64,000 bases of DNA from Dryomyza anilis (taxonomy: Eukaryota; Arthropoda; Insecta; Diptera; Dryomyzidae): positions 36,439,394-36,503,393 of the forward strand of contig OX638130.1 in NCBI GenBank assembly GCA_951804985.1, given 5' to 3'. The position numbers and the translations under genes were made by a program. The notes beneath the pieces were generated by a model. That model was not told the origin of the DNA. It did no database searches and was given only the letters and a program-made list of their open reading frames with translations. Positions 12,820-25,400 of the stretch are shown one piece after another. Every line of letters begins with the position of its first letter. Position 1 is the first letter of the stretch.

Positions 12820-13740
12820 TCTTTTGAATTCCAATATTATAAAAATAATGGCGTTTCACAGTGGATCGAAGGCGCGAATTTGTGCCGAAACATAAATGTC
12901 GTCAACTTGAATTATTTTTTTTGCAATCATAAAATAGACATCCTAGTGAATAGAAAAACCATTAAATTAATTGTTTTATATGTATTATTTTTAACAGGAT
13001 ATCAGTCAAAAGTGGGCTCTTTTTTGTTTTTTTTTTATTAATTTTAATATTTTTTTGAATACTTTTTTTTAAGTTTAAATTAAATTACTTCTTGTTAAGT
13101 AATTACATTGAAATTTTCACATATTATAGCTAAAGTCATGTATTTGTTAGTTCGACATTGGAGACAAAAGTATCAAATTATCAAATATTTCGAAAAAAAC
13201 TTTTGTGTAAAAAGGATGCAACTTGTGTGGCTACTCGAGGCTAATGAAAACACACTAGGATCGATAACTACAGATATTCAGTCATATGCTAGTATAAAAA
13301 CTTGGGCCCGGAACGCCTCGGAGAGATAAAAAATACCGATTTGAAAAAATGTCTTTTTAAAAAAATAGCCAAATTTATACTTTTATTATACCCTACACCT
13401 TACGTTTGTGCAGATATGGTAACGCTCCTTAGGATGCGTGGCCTTTAAAGAAAAGTATATGTATCCTTGATCAACATCACGACCCGAGTCCGTATAGCCA
13501 TGTCAGTCTGTTTGTCTATCCGTCTGTCTATCTGTTACACGCTATCAGATAGACAGAGTCGGAATACGATAAAACTTTGTTCCAATATGTTTTACCCATC
13601 GTTAAACGGACACTCTTTAGGCACTTATAACTCGAAAAGTACTGAAGATACAATTACAAAATTAGAAACGTATTGTTAGAATTTACCTAAAAATATTTGT
13701 TTGTTGAAAAACTAGGAATTTCTATTTTTGAATATATACC
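12820..13740 (+). mobile_element. mini-me-like composite, subfamily 3
   Basis: 12820-13330 is a spacer block (GCGTTTCACAGTGGATCGAAGG, then TTACTTCTTGTTAAGTAATT) that recurs at 59470-59900 and inverted at 51646-52084. 13385-13740 is a mini-me body with TTATACCCTACACCTTACG, GGTAACGCTCCTTAGGATGC, TATGTATCCTTGATCAACAT and a GTCTGTNTGTC tract. The word GGGCCCGGAACGCC before it recurs at 53545. Non-coding; short frames inside are not called. Confidence 0.65.
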
Positions 13741-14285
13741 TTTTCCATACACTCAGCCCAATGTGCGTTTGCAGTTTATTTTTTCCTAGACGTTATGTTT
13801 CAAGGATATACGACAAAAGCGAAATGCTGTGTTTTAAGGCATACTTTTGTTTGGTGGAGGTTAAGCTTATAGATATTTGATCCAAAAAAGGCACAGACGA
13901 ATTAATATTATAATGCAGTTTTAAAACTGATATAATTTGCTAAGCTAAAACTTAAAGACAAGAATGGTGTTTACCTGGATGACTAGAAATAAATACCCAA
14001 AAATGATTTTTTTCGTCCCAAAATTTGCTACTTTATTAAATATATCTCGAAAACCATGATAAGTATGTTTAAAATCAATATCAATACTTAATGTGTGAGA
14101 ATTTATGTAAATTTTACATACAAGAAATATGAGTGTGAATTTTCACCTAACGCCTACTATTTTCAAATATCGTTCAAACAGGATGTCTAGGAAGAAAAGT
14201 AAATACGCCATTGTCGAAATTCATGTCGAAATTCACAAGAATATATAAGGTTATTTCAGTTTTCGAAAAACTTTGTGAAATGTGC
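13741..14285. other. AT-rich interior of the foldback element
   Basis: Lies between the mini-me composite and the right arm. No domain-bearing frame is visible. Confidence 0.4.
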
Positions 14286-14773
14286 CTGCAACGCTATAAA
14301 CAAAAGACAAAATATATATATATATTTTTTTAGCTTTTTAATTATTATGTTTAATGGGTGGATCTGAGGCAAGTTCGTTATTTGTGGACCTCACCTCATT
14401 TTTTATGGGGAACATATTTGCCGAACAGCGTATAATAGTTTTCTCAAGCGTTCACGCGGTATGTAAAAATGTGTAATTAGTAGGATTAAAATTTGAAAAA
14501 ACGGGGGTTATAGAAAAACTTTGGAACGATGGTGACAAAGAAAAAAAAAATGCGTCTGTTCATGATAAACAACAATTCTGAAAGCACCAAACCTGTATCT
14601 TTTGAAATGAAAATATTTTGAGTTAATATTGTTAATATTTGACCGCAAATCGTAAGGAACTCAGAGCTGATATAGCAAAACGGACTTCAGATTCGAGATC
14701 AGCGACACCACGTTACCCTACAATCGATATCAAATCGGAGGATGGAAGAAAAAGTTTGACATTTGGTGCACTG

Positions 14774-14969
14774 TGTAATAAATCAAATACCGAAAATAAT
14801 TATTATTTTCAAATATTTATGTAAAAAAAGTCATTGTAAAGGAATGACGTACGACAAAACTTAGGGTACCATTAAATTATGGCATTATTTTTATTATTGG
14901 ACTTTTCAATTTTAAAATCTTTTTTTAATAATTATATTTCAGAAATATAAATAAAAGTAATCAATAATA
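14774..14969. other. Spacer between two foldback elements
   Basis: About 200 bp of AT-rich DNA separating the two CAGTGC-ended elements. Confidence 0.4.
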
Positions 14970-15430
14970 CAGTGCAGCAAAAGCACACTTTTTTTTGGTG
15001 CCAGAGATTTGACAATTTTTTTAGCATCCTTGAGTAACCTGAAGAAATTCCATCCAAGAAACTTATGCCCTATCACGTCAGGTTTACGAGATATATGACC
15101 ATAAAGGTCCTAAAGTGACCGTAATATTACCGTTGATTTATTGAGAAAACTGTAGCAGTTATGGATTTTTTGTCTGAGAACCAAATGTTGACACTATCCA
15201 AGGCATCATATCTGTAGTACATATTAAATTTCTATCTCGTCCTTTTAATACCAAAATTAATGATTTTCAAAGGATCAATCTACATAATCGACCAATTTCA
15301 TATTAGGGAGTTAAAAATGTATCATATTCTCTATGGAAAAAATATTCTGCACAAAAAAACATAAAAAGTGGCCAAATATGTCAAAGCCGTACGACGAATA
15401 GTTTTTCTAATACTGATCACTGCAAAGTAT

Positions 15431-16266
15431 TTTTATACCCTACACCTATGAGGTACAGGGTATATTAACTTTGTGCATATATTGTAACGCCCCTTAGGAG
15501 GCGTGTCCGGTATGAAAAAGTATATATATTCTTGATCAGCATCACTACCAGAGTCCGTTTAGCCATGTCCGTCTGTCTGTCTGTCTGTCCGTCTTGCTGT
15601 CTTGCTGTCCGAATACAGAATAACTTGAGAAATACTGATCAGAATGCGATGAAATTTCGTCTCAATATATTTTAGCCAAAAGTAGGAACTGAGTTTGAAA
15701 ATGAGCCAAATTGGTCAACGGACACGCCCACCTCCCATACAAGTCACTTTTATATAACTTTTTCGAAACTAATAACTCGAAAAGTATTCAAGGTATATTT
15801 ATAAAATTTAAAACATATTGTTAGAATTTACCTAAAAATATGTGGTCCAAAAATGGGCGTGATACGCCCACTTTTTTTTTCATTATTTCCCGGTTTTTCA
15901 TAGTGGAAGTTTGATCCGTAAATTATTAAAATCAAATCTATGAAATATTAGCCTTTCAAAATTTTAAATATAGGCGTGGTCAGCCCAATTATATTTTTCA
16001 ATTTTTTTTTTTTAGTTTTTTTATACTTTTATATACATTTTTTAATTTATGGGGATATAAGACGTAAATTTCTAATATATGAATAATATTCTGAGGGTGG
16101 GGAGGTTCAGCATAATTAAAAACTTTGAAATTAAGGTATGCAATTAAATATCCCACATTAATATCCCCACAAAAGGTGTAGGGTATTCCATAGTCGGGCC
16201 CGACCGACTATAAAAATCCGCCCCATGTGACCGAACTTACCCATGTGACCTAACTTTCCCAACTCG
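15431..16266 (+). mobile_element. INE-1/mini-me-like repeat, subfamily 1
   Basis: Same structure as 9219-10053, with a shorter GTCTTGCT array (two units). It sits inside the left arm of the foldback element; the mirrored right arm runs through the equivalent point (about 19615) without it. Confidence 0.8.
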
Positions 16267-17118
16267 TTTTTATATGATTTTTTATTTTTATTTTATACGA
16301 AATTACAAAATACTAAAGTTTTTCGAAGCAATATCCGAAATACATGAACCTTTAGCGGTGCCAGCGATTTGGCTTTATTTTTAATATACTGAATGTGTCA
16401 AAAAAATTGTCATACTATAAACTTATGTTCTATCACGTCAGGATTTGGAGGTATTGACCCCCAAATATCCGATATATCCTTAATTATCATAGCAGAATTT
16501 CTGGAAAACGGTATAAGATATGATTTTATTGACTAAGCAGAAATTGTGGGCATCGGCTTAAAGATCCTTTTTTTAGTACATTTTAATTTTCTATCTCGTC
16601 CTTAAATCATCAATTTTAAGGATTTTCAAAAGATCGCCGCAGTTAATTGGCCAAATTTATATGAAGAACTAATAAATGTATCATAATGTCTTTGGGAAAA
16701 ATATTAAGCACACCAAAACAGTAAAAATGGCCGTATAAGTCAAGGCCATGCGATTTATGGTTTCTATTATATTAAGCACTGAATGTAAATTTTTCAAATT
16801 TTCATAAGTACAAAAACTATAACGGATATTTATATAGAAATAGTCATAATTTTTACTGGTTCCATCGATTTGGCTTCATTTTAAATATCATTAACGTGTC
16901 AAATATATTAATTTACTGTAAACTTATGTCCTATCTCGTCAGCATTTCGAGGAATTGACCACTAAAAATGTTTGGAATCCTTAAAATTTTTACTAACATT
17001 TCAAGAAAATGGTATTAGATTTGCAATCGTTGTATGAGAACCGAATATTGACATTAACCCAACCTTCATATCTGTGTATTTCAAAATTTCACCTCGTCCT
17101 TGTAACAATGTAAAACAT

Positions 17119-17850
17119 TTTTATACCCTACACTAAGAGTGAAAGGGTATATTCAGTTTGGTACGCCGTTTGTAACACCCAGAAGGAAGCATCTCCGGTA
17201 TGGAAAAGTATATATATTCTTGATCAGCATGACCTCCTGAGTCGATTTAGCGATGTCCGTCTATCCGTCTGTCCGTCTGTCTGTCCGTCTGTCTGTCCGT
17301 CTGTCTGTTGAAATCTCTACTACTTTTAAAATAGAAGAGCTAGATAAATGAAACTTATAACTTAGATTACTAATATACCTGCGCTGTATGTGCGAAAAAA
17401 TTGGCGAGATCGGTCCATTGTGACCTATGATCCGACCACTTATGTTCAAATACCTCACATAAAATGTACATATAAAGATCAATTATTATGTATACGTGCT
17501 TAGGTAAACTTTTTTGGTCAAATATATATTGATATCATGCTCAAATACATTATAATAATGTTTTCCGGTAAAAAGACTTGTGGTTCACAAAAAAAAATCG
17601 AAAAAATCGGTACACCTACCCATTTGTAAATATGGGTATCAAATGAATGGAAATTCTTCAGCGATTGAATGTTTGTAGTTATTTTCAGGATTCGTATACC
17701 CTGGTGACCTATATATCACTTTGAATGGTAACCACACATATGTGTAGGGTATTTATAGTCGGCTTAGACCGACTATAATTTTGATAATCCTAACTATCAT
17801 AATTACACCTACTTTAAAATTTCCCATGTGATCTAACCTTCCCAACTGGT
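17119..17850 (+). mobile_element. INE-1/mini-me-like repeat, subfamily 2
   Basis: Starts TTATACCCTACACTAAGAG, with CACCCAGAAGGAAGC, the TATATATTCTTGATCAGCAT core and a GTCCGTCTGTCTG tract. It ends TAACCTTCCCAACTGG. Its closest relative is the minus-strand copy at 45638-46418. This subfamily resembles the textbook Drosophila form most closely (inference from memory). Confidence 0.75.
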
Positions 17851-17925
17851 TTTGAGCTATAAATTGTTAAAGAAACTAAGTAAATAAAACATCTTTTGTT
17901 TATTTATTTTTATAAAATGTTATAG

Positions 17926-19362
17926 TCAACATTCATCACTGCTGCTTTCCTCCAATAAATTCCAGCACATTTCAGCTAATAAGGAATTTAGCTTTTTGCC
18001 AGCATACCAAGCCTCCATTGGTGCAGCTATTTGATGAAATTGCTCACCATGTTCATCTGACTCGGTTGATATTTGGTTTTCAATAATATCAAGATGGGAG
18101 TGTAAAATATGAATTTTTAAAGACATATGTACATTAATTATTTCAAAATGCTTTCACATTTCTTTTATTATTTGCGGGAAATTTGTTGATCATTGAATCC
18201 CTAGGCACTGATGTATGACTTCTTTGACGCTTCTCCATGCGTTTCTCTGACTGGGAAGCAAGAGTTCTTCAAATAGCGTATCTTTCTCAAGTTTACGATT
18301 ATCTGGCCCTGTTAGTACGCCTAATAAAATATACAATAACGTATAGACTTATATACCTTCTTTGAGCTTCGCTATGCTAAGCTTTGGAAAAATACCCACC
18401 ATTCTTTGAAAGGCTTGCTGTTTGTTGCATAAAGATTTAATAAAATTTTTAACAATGCCCAGTTTTATGTGTAGAGGTGGTATTAAAATGTTCTCTTTTC
18501 GCACCAAAGGAGGATTTACAATATTCGATTTGTTTAACGAAACAACATTTCTATCTTTCCAATTATGTTGGTCATAATGGTTTCCCTTATATCTGGTATC
18601 CCATAAACACAAATAACACATGTTTTTCGTATATCCAATCTGCAAACCACTCAACTATGCAATTACTTTAAAATCGGCACAAATACGCCACATATGTTCT
18701 TTGTAATTGACAGAATCCAAAATTAGCTTCAAGATCTCGAATGTTTCTTTTGTGTTTGTGCTAAGTGCAATAGGTACGGCATTTTTCGATTTGTCAAAAT
18801 ACAGCAATATGGCTTTTAATGAATTCTTCGAAGCATCAATAAATAAACGCCAATTTGTAGCATCAGACTCATTTTTAATCGCAGCCATAAGTCCACATAT
18901 GTTGTTACAATATACAAATGTATTCTCAACATTTAAAGTAAAAAAACTAATAAATGGCGAATTGCGTCTACGGTAAGATGTTGCGTTGACACCTTTTGCT
19001 AAAATATTAACCGATTTCAAGTGACTTGCTAATATTTCTGATTTACGTTGAGACAATTTTAGCTGCCGCACCATTGTATTTAAACGACGTTGAGTAATTT
19101 CAATGTTCGCATGATATTAAATCTATTGAAGGCAAAATTCAGAATGTAGTCCCACAGTTTTTGCACCTTCTGATTCATCTACATAATGTTCGGTAGGACT
19201 AGGACAGTTAGAAACTGGTACATAATCGGAATGTAAAATTGGAATTTGAGCAGACATCACTTCTTTATATGTTTTATACTGACGCGTGCGTTTGTTGTGC
19301 CCAAACACTTTATTTGCGCACAAATAACAATTGTCTGCAGCATGCTTAGTCAATAAAATCAT
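17926..19362 (-). pseudogene. Decayed transposon protein, unassigned superfamily
   Basis: Four minus-strand open blocks read in order as parts of one protein: 19362-19123 (CYLC zinc-like pair, VGLHSEFCLQ), 19074-18655 (LSQRKSEILASHLK, NWRLFIDASKNSLKA, WRICADFKVIA), 18654-18349 (GYTKNMCYLCLWD, PPLHIKLGIVKNF) and 18126-17926 (LKIHILHSHLD, SDEHGEQFHQ). The second and third blocks are in the same frame, separated only by a TAG at 18655-18657. The region 18126-18349 also translates to a matching linker (GPDNRKLEKDTLFEELLLPS) but with stops. I recall a repeat-associated arthropod protein family with the same succession of motifs (LCLWD, IKLG, FLHSHLDFF, SDEHGERFHQ) but cannot name its transposase superfamily. 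It lies inside the arms of the foldback element and is presumably that element's transposase or accessory protein. Not functional. Confidence 0.7.
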
Positions 19363-20632
19363 ATCTTATACCGTTTTCCAGAAATTCTGCTATGATAATT
19401 AAGGATATATCGGATATTTGGGGGTCAATACCTCCAAATCCTGACGTGATAGAACATAAGTTTATAGTATGAAATTTTTTTTGACACATTCAGTATATTA
19501 AAAATAAAGCCAAATCGCTGGCACCGCTAGAGGTTCATGTATTTCGGATATTGCTTCGAAAAACTTTAGTATTTTGTAATTTCGTATAAAATAAAAATAA
19601 AAAATCATATAAAAAAAATACTTTGCAGTGATCAGTATTAGAAAAACTATTCGTCGTACGGCTTTGACATATTTGGCCACTTTTTATGTTTTTTTGTGCA
19701 GAATATTTTTTCCATAGAGAATATGATACATTTTTAACTGCTTAATATGAAATTGGTCGATTATGTAGATTGATCCTTTGAAAATCGTTAATTTTGGTAT
19801 TAAAAGGACGAGATAGAAATTTAATATGTACTACAGATATGATGCCTTGGACAGTGCCTACATTTGGTTCTCAGACAACAAATCCATAACTGCTACAGTT
19901 TTCTCAATAAATCAACGGTAATATTACGGTCACTTTAGGACCTTTATGGTCATATATCTCGTAAACCTAACGCGATAGGGCAAAAGTTTCTTGGGTGGAA
20001 TTTCTTCAGGTTACTCAAGGATGCTAAAAAAAAATTCTCAAATCTTCGTCACTAAATTTAGTGTCGCACTGTGCAATTATTATTTTTGATTTATATTTCT
20101 AAAAATCAAAAATAATAATTATTAATTATAAACGTCAAAATTAATAATTATTTTTGCTAAATATTTTTAAAAGTCAAAAATAACTCCTATTTTTGATTTG
20201 TATTTATAAAAGTAATAAAAAAATAAATATTATTTTTGATAAATATTTATGAAAGTCGAAAATAATTATTATTTTTAAGATTTATAAATATAAAAATTAA
20301 TATTTGTAAAATTCAAAAATAATTATTATTTTACATAAATATTTTAAAAGTCAATAATAATGATTAGCGCATTTGTGAAATATAAAAAAAAAGTCGTTGA
20401 ATATACGGCTAAAATATACGAAAAAATCTCAAAATATAAAAAAAAAAATTCACGAGATCGATGCAGCTAATCGAGACAAACATTTTGACACCCATAAGGA
20501 AAACCCCTTTATTCTTCAAAAATGTCAAATTATTTTTGACTTTTTTAAATATTTATCAAGCAAAATAATTATTTAATGACTTTTATAAATATTACTCAAA
20601 AATAATTATAATTTTTATCTATTGTAAATATA

Positions 20633-21474
20633 ACGAGTTGGGAAAGTTAGGTCACATGGGTAAGTTCGGTCACATGGGGCGGATTTTTATAGTCGGTCGG
20701 GCCCGACTATGGAATACCCTACACCTTTGGTGTATATATTAGTGAGGAATATTTAATTGTATACCTTAATTTTAAATTTTTAATTATGCTGAACCTCCCC
20801 ACCCTCAGAATTTACGTCTTATATCCCCATAAATTAAAAAATTTATATAAAGTATAAAAAACTAAAAAAAAAGTTGAAAAATATAATTGGGCGGACCACG
20901 CCTATATTTAAAATTTTGTAAGACTAATATTTCATAGATTTGATTTTAATAATCTACGGATCAAATTTCCACTATGAAAACCCGGGAAATAATGAAAAAA
21001 AAAAGTGGGCGGATCACGCCCATTTTTGGACCACATATTTTTAGGTAAATTCTAACAATACGTTTTAAATTTTATAACTATACCTTGAATACTTTTCGAG
21101 TTATTAATTTCGAAAGAGTTATTTAAAAGTGACTTGTATGGGAGGTGGGCGTGTCCGTTGACCGATTTGGCTCATTTTCAAACTCAGTTCCTACTTTTGG
21201 CTAAAATATATTGAGACGAAATTTTATCGCATTCTGATCAGTATTTCTCAAGTTATTCTGTATTCGGACAGCAAGACAGCAAGACAGCAAGACAGCAAGA
21301 CAGCAAGACGGACAGACAGACAGACAGACAGACGGACATGGCTAAACGGACTCGGGTAGTGATGCTGATCAAGAATATATATACTTTTCCATACCGGACA
21401 CGCCTCCTAAGGGGCGTTACAATATATGCACAAAGTTAATATACCCTGTACCTCATAGGTGTAGGGTATAAAAA
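20633..21474 (-). mobile_element. INE-1/mini-me-like repeat, subfamily 1
   Basis: Reverse-complement copy that appears almost identical to 9219-10053, including the four GTCTTGCT units and the same flaws. It begins CGAGTTGGGAAAGTTAGG and ends GTAGGGTATAAAAA. Confidence 0.85.
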
Positions 21475-21480
21475 TTTGTA

Positions 21481-21780
21481 GCCGCGGTAGCTCAAAGGTT
21501 AGTGCGCTAACCTGCGAGCCGAAAGGCCCCGGTTCAAGCCTGGACTGGGGCTAACAACATCTTTTCATAGAAACATTTTTCTATAACGCGCTACCTCTCG
21601 GCAAACCAACGAGAGTAAAACATTGCCTATGAAAAGCTCTCACCTGCCGTTCGGATTCAGCAATAAACTGTAGGTCCCACCACTTTGAGTACAAATATAA
21701 CACGCACAGCTCACAATGGTTAGAGAGCTCGGCCTAAGTTCTTAAAGGATTGTAGTGACAAACTATTATTATTATTTATA
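21481..21780 (+). mobile_element. tRNA-derived SINE
   Basis: The head 21481-21552 is tRNA-like: GCCGCGGTAGCTCAAAGG fits an RNA polymerase III A box, and GGTTCAAGCC fits a B box with near-canonical spacing. The body (CTCTCGGCAAACCAACGAGA, AGCTCTCACCTGCCG) is unrelated to tRNA and the 3' end is an ATTATTATTATT tail. A diverged 3' piece lies at 388-475. A functional tRNA gene is unlikely because a clean acceptor stem cannot be formed. Confidence 0.85.
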
Positions 21781-21948
21781 TATAAATAATAAATAATTAA
21801 TTTTGACTTTTAAAAATAAAAATAAAATATAATAATTATTTTTGACTCTTATCAGTTTTTCTCAAACATAACTATTTCTGATTTTTATTTATAAATATTA
21901 TTCAACAATTATAATTATTTTTGCCTATTAAAAATATAAATTAAATTT

Positions 21949-22385
21949 TGTTACAAAAAGCGGTAATTTGCCCCAGAGAGCAACCAATCAACAAGACTAA
22001 AGGAGACGCAAGACAATTCAGCACACTAAGCAATGTGTTAGAAAGACCATTCAGTGCACTGATGGAATGTGCGCGAAAGAGATAAAAGATCAGCGCATTA
22101 AAACACATGAGTGCGAATGAGATGCAAATAGCATATAGCATTCACAAGACGTGTAGAAGGTTCGCGGCACATGTCAAATCGATGTATGCAGTATATAAGG
22201 GCGCCGCATCTAATTTGATAGTGAACTAGTGTATCTCGTGAGCGAACGTTTTCAAGATAAATTGAAGTAATTGAAGTAAGAGAAGTTGTTATAAGTGATT
22301 GTTATTAAGTTGTTATTTAAATAAATAAAGGTTATTAATACAAGTTGAAATAATACTTGTTTTCCGTAGACTGAATTTCGTAACA
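21949..22385 (+). mobile_element. Solo LTR of SAP-Gag Ty3/gypsy family
   Basis: Begins TGTTACAAAAAGCGG and ends GAATTTCGTAACA, with GCAGTATATAAGGGCGCC as TATA region. It is 437 bp, shorter than 58658-59196 through small deletions. No internal retrotransposon sequence adjoins it, so it is a solo LTR formed by LTR-LTR recombination. The flanks ATTT and ATAT are not an exact TSD. Confidence 0.85.
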
Positions 22386-22482
22386 ATATAACATTTTTAT
22401 TTTACTTTTAAATTTATCAAAATAATAATTATTATAAAATTTTAAAAATATTTATCGAAAATAATATTTATTGATGACTTTT

Positions 22483-25400
22483 ATTATAAATTATAAATTA
22501 TAAATTATAAATTATAAATTATAAATTATAAATTATAAATTATAAATTATAAATTATAAATTATAAATTATAAATTATAAATTATAAATTATAAATTATA
22601 AATTATAAATTATAAATTATAAATTATAAATTATAAATTATAAATTATAAATTATAAATTATAAATTATAAATTATAAATTATAAATTATAAATTATAAA
22701 TTATAAATTATAAATTATAAATTATAAATTATAAATTATAAATTATAAATTATAAATTATAAATTATAAATTATAAATTATAAATTATAAATTATAAATT
22801 ATAAATTATAAATTATAAATTATAAATTATAAATTATAAATTATAAATTATAAATTATAAATTATAAATTATAAATTATAAATTATAAATTATAAATTAT
22901 AAATTATAAATTATAAATTATAAATTATAAATTATAAATTATAAATTATAAATTATAAATTATAAATTATAAATTATAAATTATAAATTATAAATTATAA
23001 ATTATAAATTATAAATTATAAATTATAAATTATAAATTATAAATTATAAATTATAAATTATAAATTATAAATTATAAATTATAAATTATAAATTATAAAT
23101 TATAAATTATAAATTATAAATTATAAATTATAAATTATAAATTATAAATTATAAATTATAAATTATAAATTATAAATTATAAATTATAAATTATAAATTA
23201 TAAATTATAAATTATAAATTATAAATTATAAATTATAAATTATAAATTATAAATTATAAATTATAAATTATAAATTATAAATTATAAATTATAAATTATA
23301 AATTATAAATTATAAATTATAAATTATAAATTATAAATTATAAATTATAAATTATAAATTATAAATTATAAATTATAAATTATAAATTATAAATTATAAA
23401 TTATAAATTATAAATTATAAATTATAAATTATAAATTATAAATTATAAATTATAAATTATAAATTATAAATTATAAATTATAAATTATAAATTATAAATT
23501 ATAAATTATAAATTATAAATTATAAATTATAAATTATAAATTATAAATTATAAATTATAAATTATAAATTATAAATTATAAATTATAAATTATAAATTAT
23601 AAATTATAAATTATAAATTATAAATTATAAATTATAAATTATAAATTATAAATTATAAATTATAAATTATAAATTATAAATTATAAATTATAAATTATAA
23701 ATTATAAATTATAAATTATAAATTATAAATTATAAATTATAAATTATAAATTATAAATTATAAATTATAAATTATAAATTATAAATTATAAATTATAAAT
23801 TATAAATTATAAATTATAAATTATAAATTATAAATTATAAATTATAAATTATAAATTATAAATTATAAATTATAAATTATAAATTATAAATTATAAATTA
23901 TAAATTATAAATTATAAATTATAAATTATAAATTATAAATTATAAATTATAAATTATAAATTATAAATTATAAATTATAAATTATAAATTATAAATTATA
24001 AATTATAAATTATAAATTATAAATTATAAATTATAAATTATAAATTATAAATTATAAATTATAAATTATAAATTATAAATTATAAATTATAAATTATAAA
24101 TTATAAATTATAAATTATAAATTATAAATTATAAATTATAAATTATAAATTATAAATTATAAATTATAAATTATAAATTATAAATTATAAATTATAAATT
24201 ATAAATTATAAATTATAAATTATAAATTATAAATTATAAATTATAAATTATAAATTATAAATTATAAATTATAAATTATAAATTATAAATTATAAATTAT
24301 AAATTATAAATTATAAATTATAAATTATAAATTATAAATTATAAATTATAAATTATAAATTATAAATTATAAATTATAAATTATAAATTATAAATTATAA
24401 ATTATAAATTATAAATTATAAATTATAAATTATAAATTATAAATTATAAATTATAAATTATAAATTATAAATTATAAATTATAAATTATAAATTATAAAT
24501 TATAAATTATAAATTATAAATTATAAATTATAAATTATAAATTATAAATTATAAATTATAAATTATAAATTATAAATTATAAATTATAAATTATAAATTA
24601 TAAATTATAAATTATAAATTATAAATTATAAATTATAAATTATAAATTATAAATTATAAATTATAAATTATAAATTATAAATTATAAATTATAAATTATA
24701 AATTATAAATTATAAATTATAAATTATAAATTATAAATTATAAATTATAAATTATAAATTATAAATTATAAATTATAAATTATAAATTATAAATTATAAA
24801 TTATAAATTATAAATTATAAATTATAAATTATAAATTATAAATTATAAATTATAAATTATAAATTATAAATTATAAATTATAAATTATAAATTATAAATT
24901 ATAAATTATAAATTATAAATTATAAATTATAAATTATAAATTATAAATTATAAATTATAAATTATAAATTATAAATTATAAATTATAAATTATAAATTAT
25001 AAATTATAAATTATAAATTATAAATTATAAATTATAAATTATAAATTATAAATTATAAATTATAAATTATAAATTATAATTTATAATTTATAATTTATAA
25101 TTATAATTTATAATTTATAATTTATAATTTATAATTTATAATTTATAATTTATAATTTATAATTTATAATTTATAATTTATAATTTATAATTTATAATTT
25201 TATAATTTATAATTTATAATTTATAATTTATAATTTATAATTTATAATTTATAATTTATAATTTATAATTTATAATTTATAATTTATAAATTATAAATTA
25301 TAAATTATAAATTATAAATTATAAATTATAAATTATAAATTATAAATTATAAATTATAAATTATAAATTATAAATTATAAATTATAAATTATAAATTATA

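Larger units (their letters stand above)
11508..14773. mobile_element. Foldback element with CAGTGC ends
   Basis: Ends are CAGTGCAGG (11508) and GCACTG (14768-14773). The left arm (GGGTAACGTGGAGTCGCTGA at 11552, then 11995-12300) is mirrored on the right (TCAGCGACACCACGTTACCC near 14698, then 14340-14650). Landmarks such as GTTCCCCATAAAAAATGAGA on the left have their complement on the right. The middle holds a second tandem unit and a mini-me composite; the left arm also holds a hAT MITE. A target-site duplication was not found. No transposase is recognisable. Confidence 0.65.
14970..20071. mobile_element. 5.1-kb foldback DNA transposon with decayed gene
   Basis: Left end CAGTGCAGCAAAAGC (14970), right end GTCGCACTG (to 20071). 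The left arm 15000-15430 plus 16267-16530 is mirrored at 19365-20071 (landmarks: AGCATCCTTGAGTAACCTGA on the left, TCAGGTTACTCAAGGATGCT on the right). The left arm is built of about three diverged tandem units; the words AAACTTATGCCCTATCACGT, AAACTTATGTTCTATCACGT and AAACTTATGTCCTATCTCGT mark them at about 15060, 16430 and 16920. The element carries a minus-strand gene remnant (17926-19362) and two mini-me insertions. No clear TSD was found. Net of insertions it is about 3.5 kb. Confidence 0.7.
20095..22482. repeat. Degenerate AT minisatellite split by three insertions
   Basis: Blocks at 20095-20350, 20515-20632, 21781-21948 and 22386-22482 share a variable unit of roughly 55-65 bp built from AATAATTATTTTTGACTTTT and TATAAATATTTATCAAA. 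The array is interrupted by a mini-me (20633-21474), a SINE (21481-21780) and a solo LTR (21949-22385), and leads directly into the heptamer satellite. Confidence 0.6.

Noticed and set aside
21481..21552. Functional tRNA gene
   Set aside because: A and B boxes are present, but the ends do not pair as an acceptor stem and the sequence runs into a SINE body with an ATT tail; a second fragment lacks the head.
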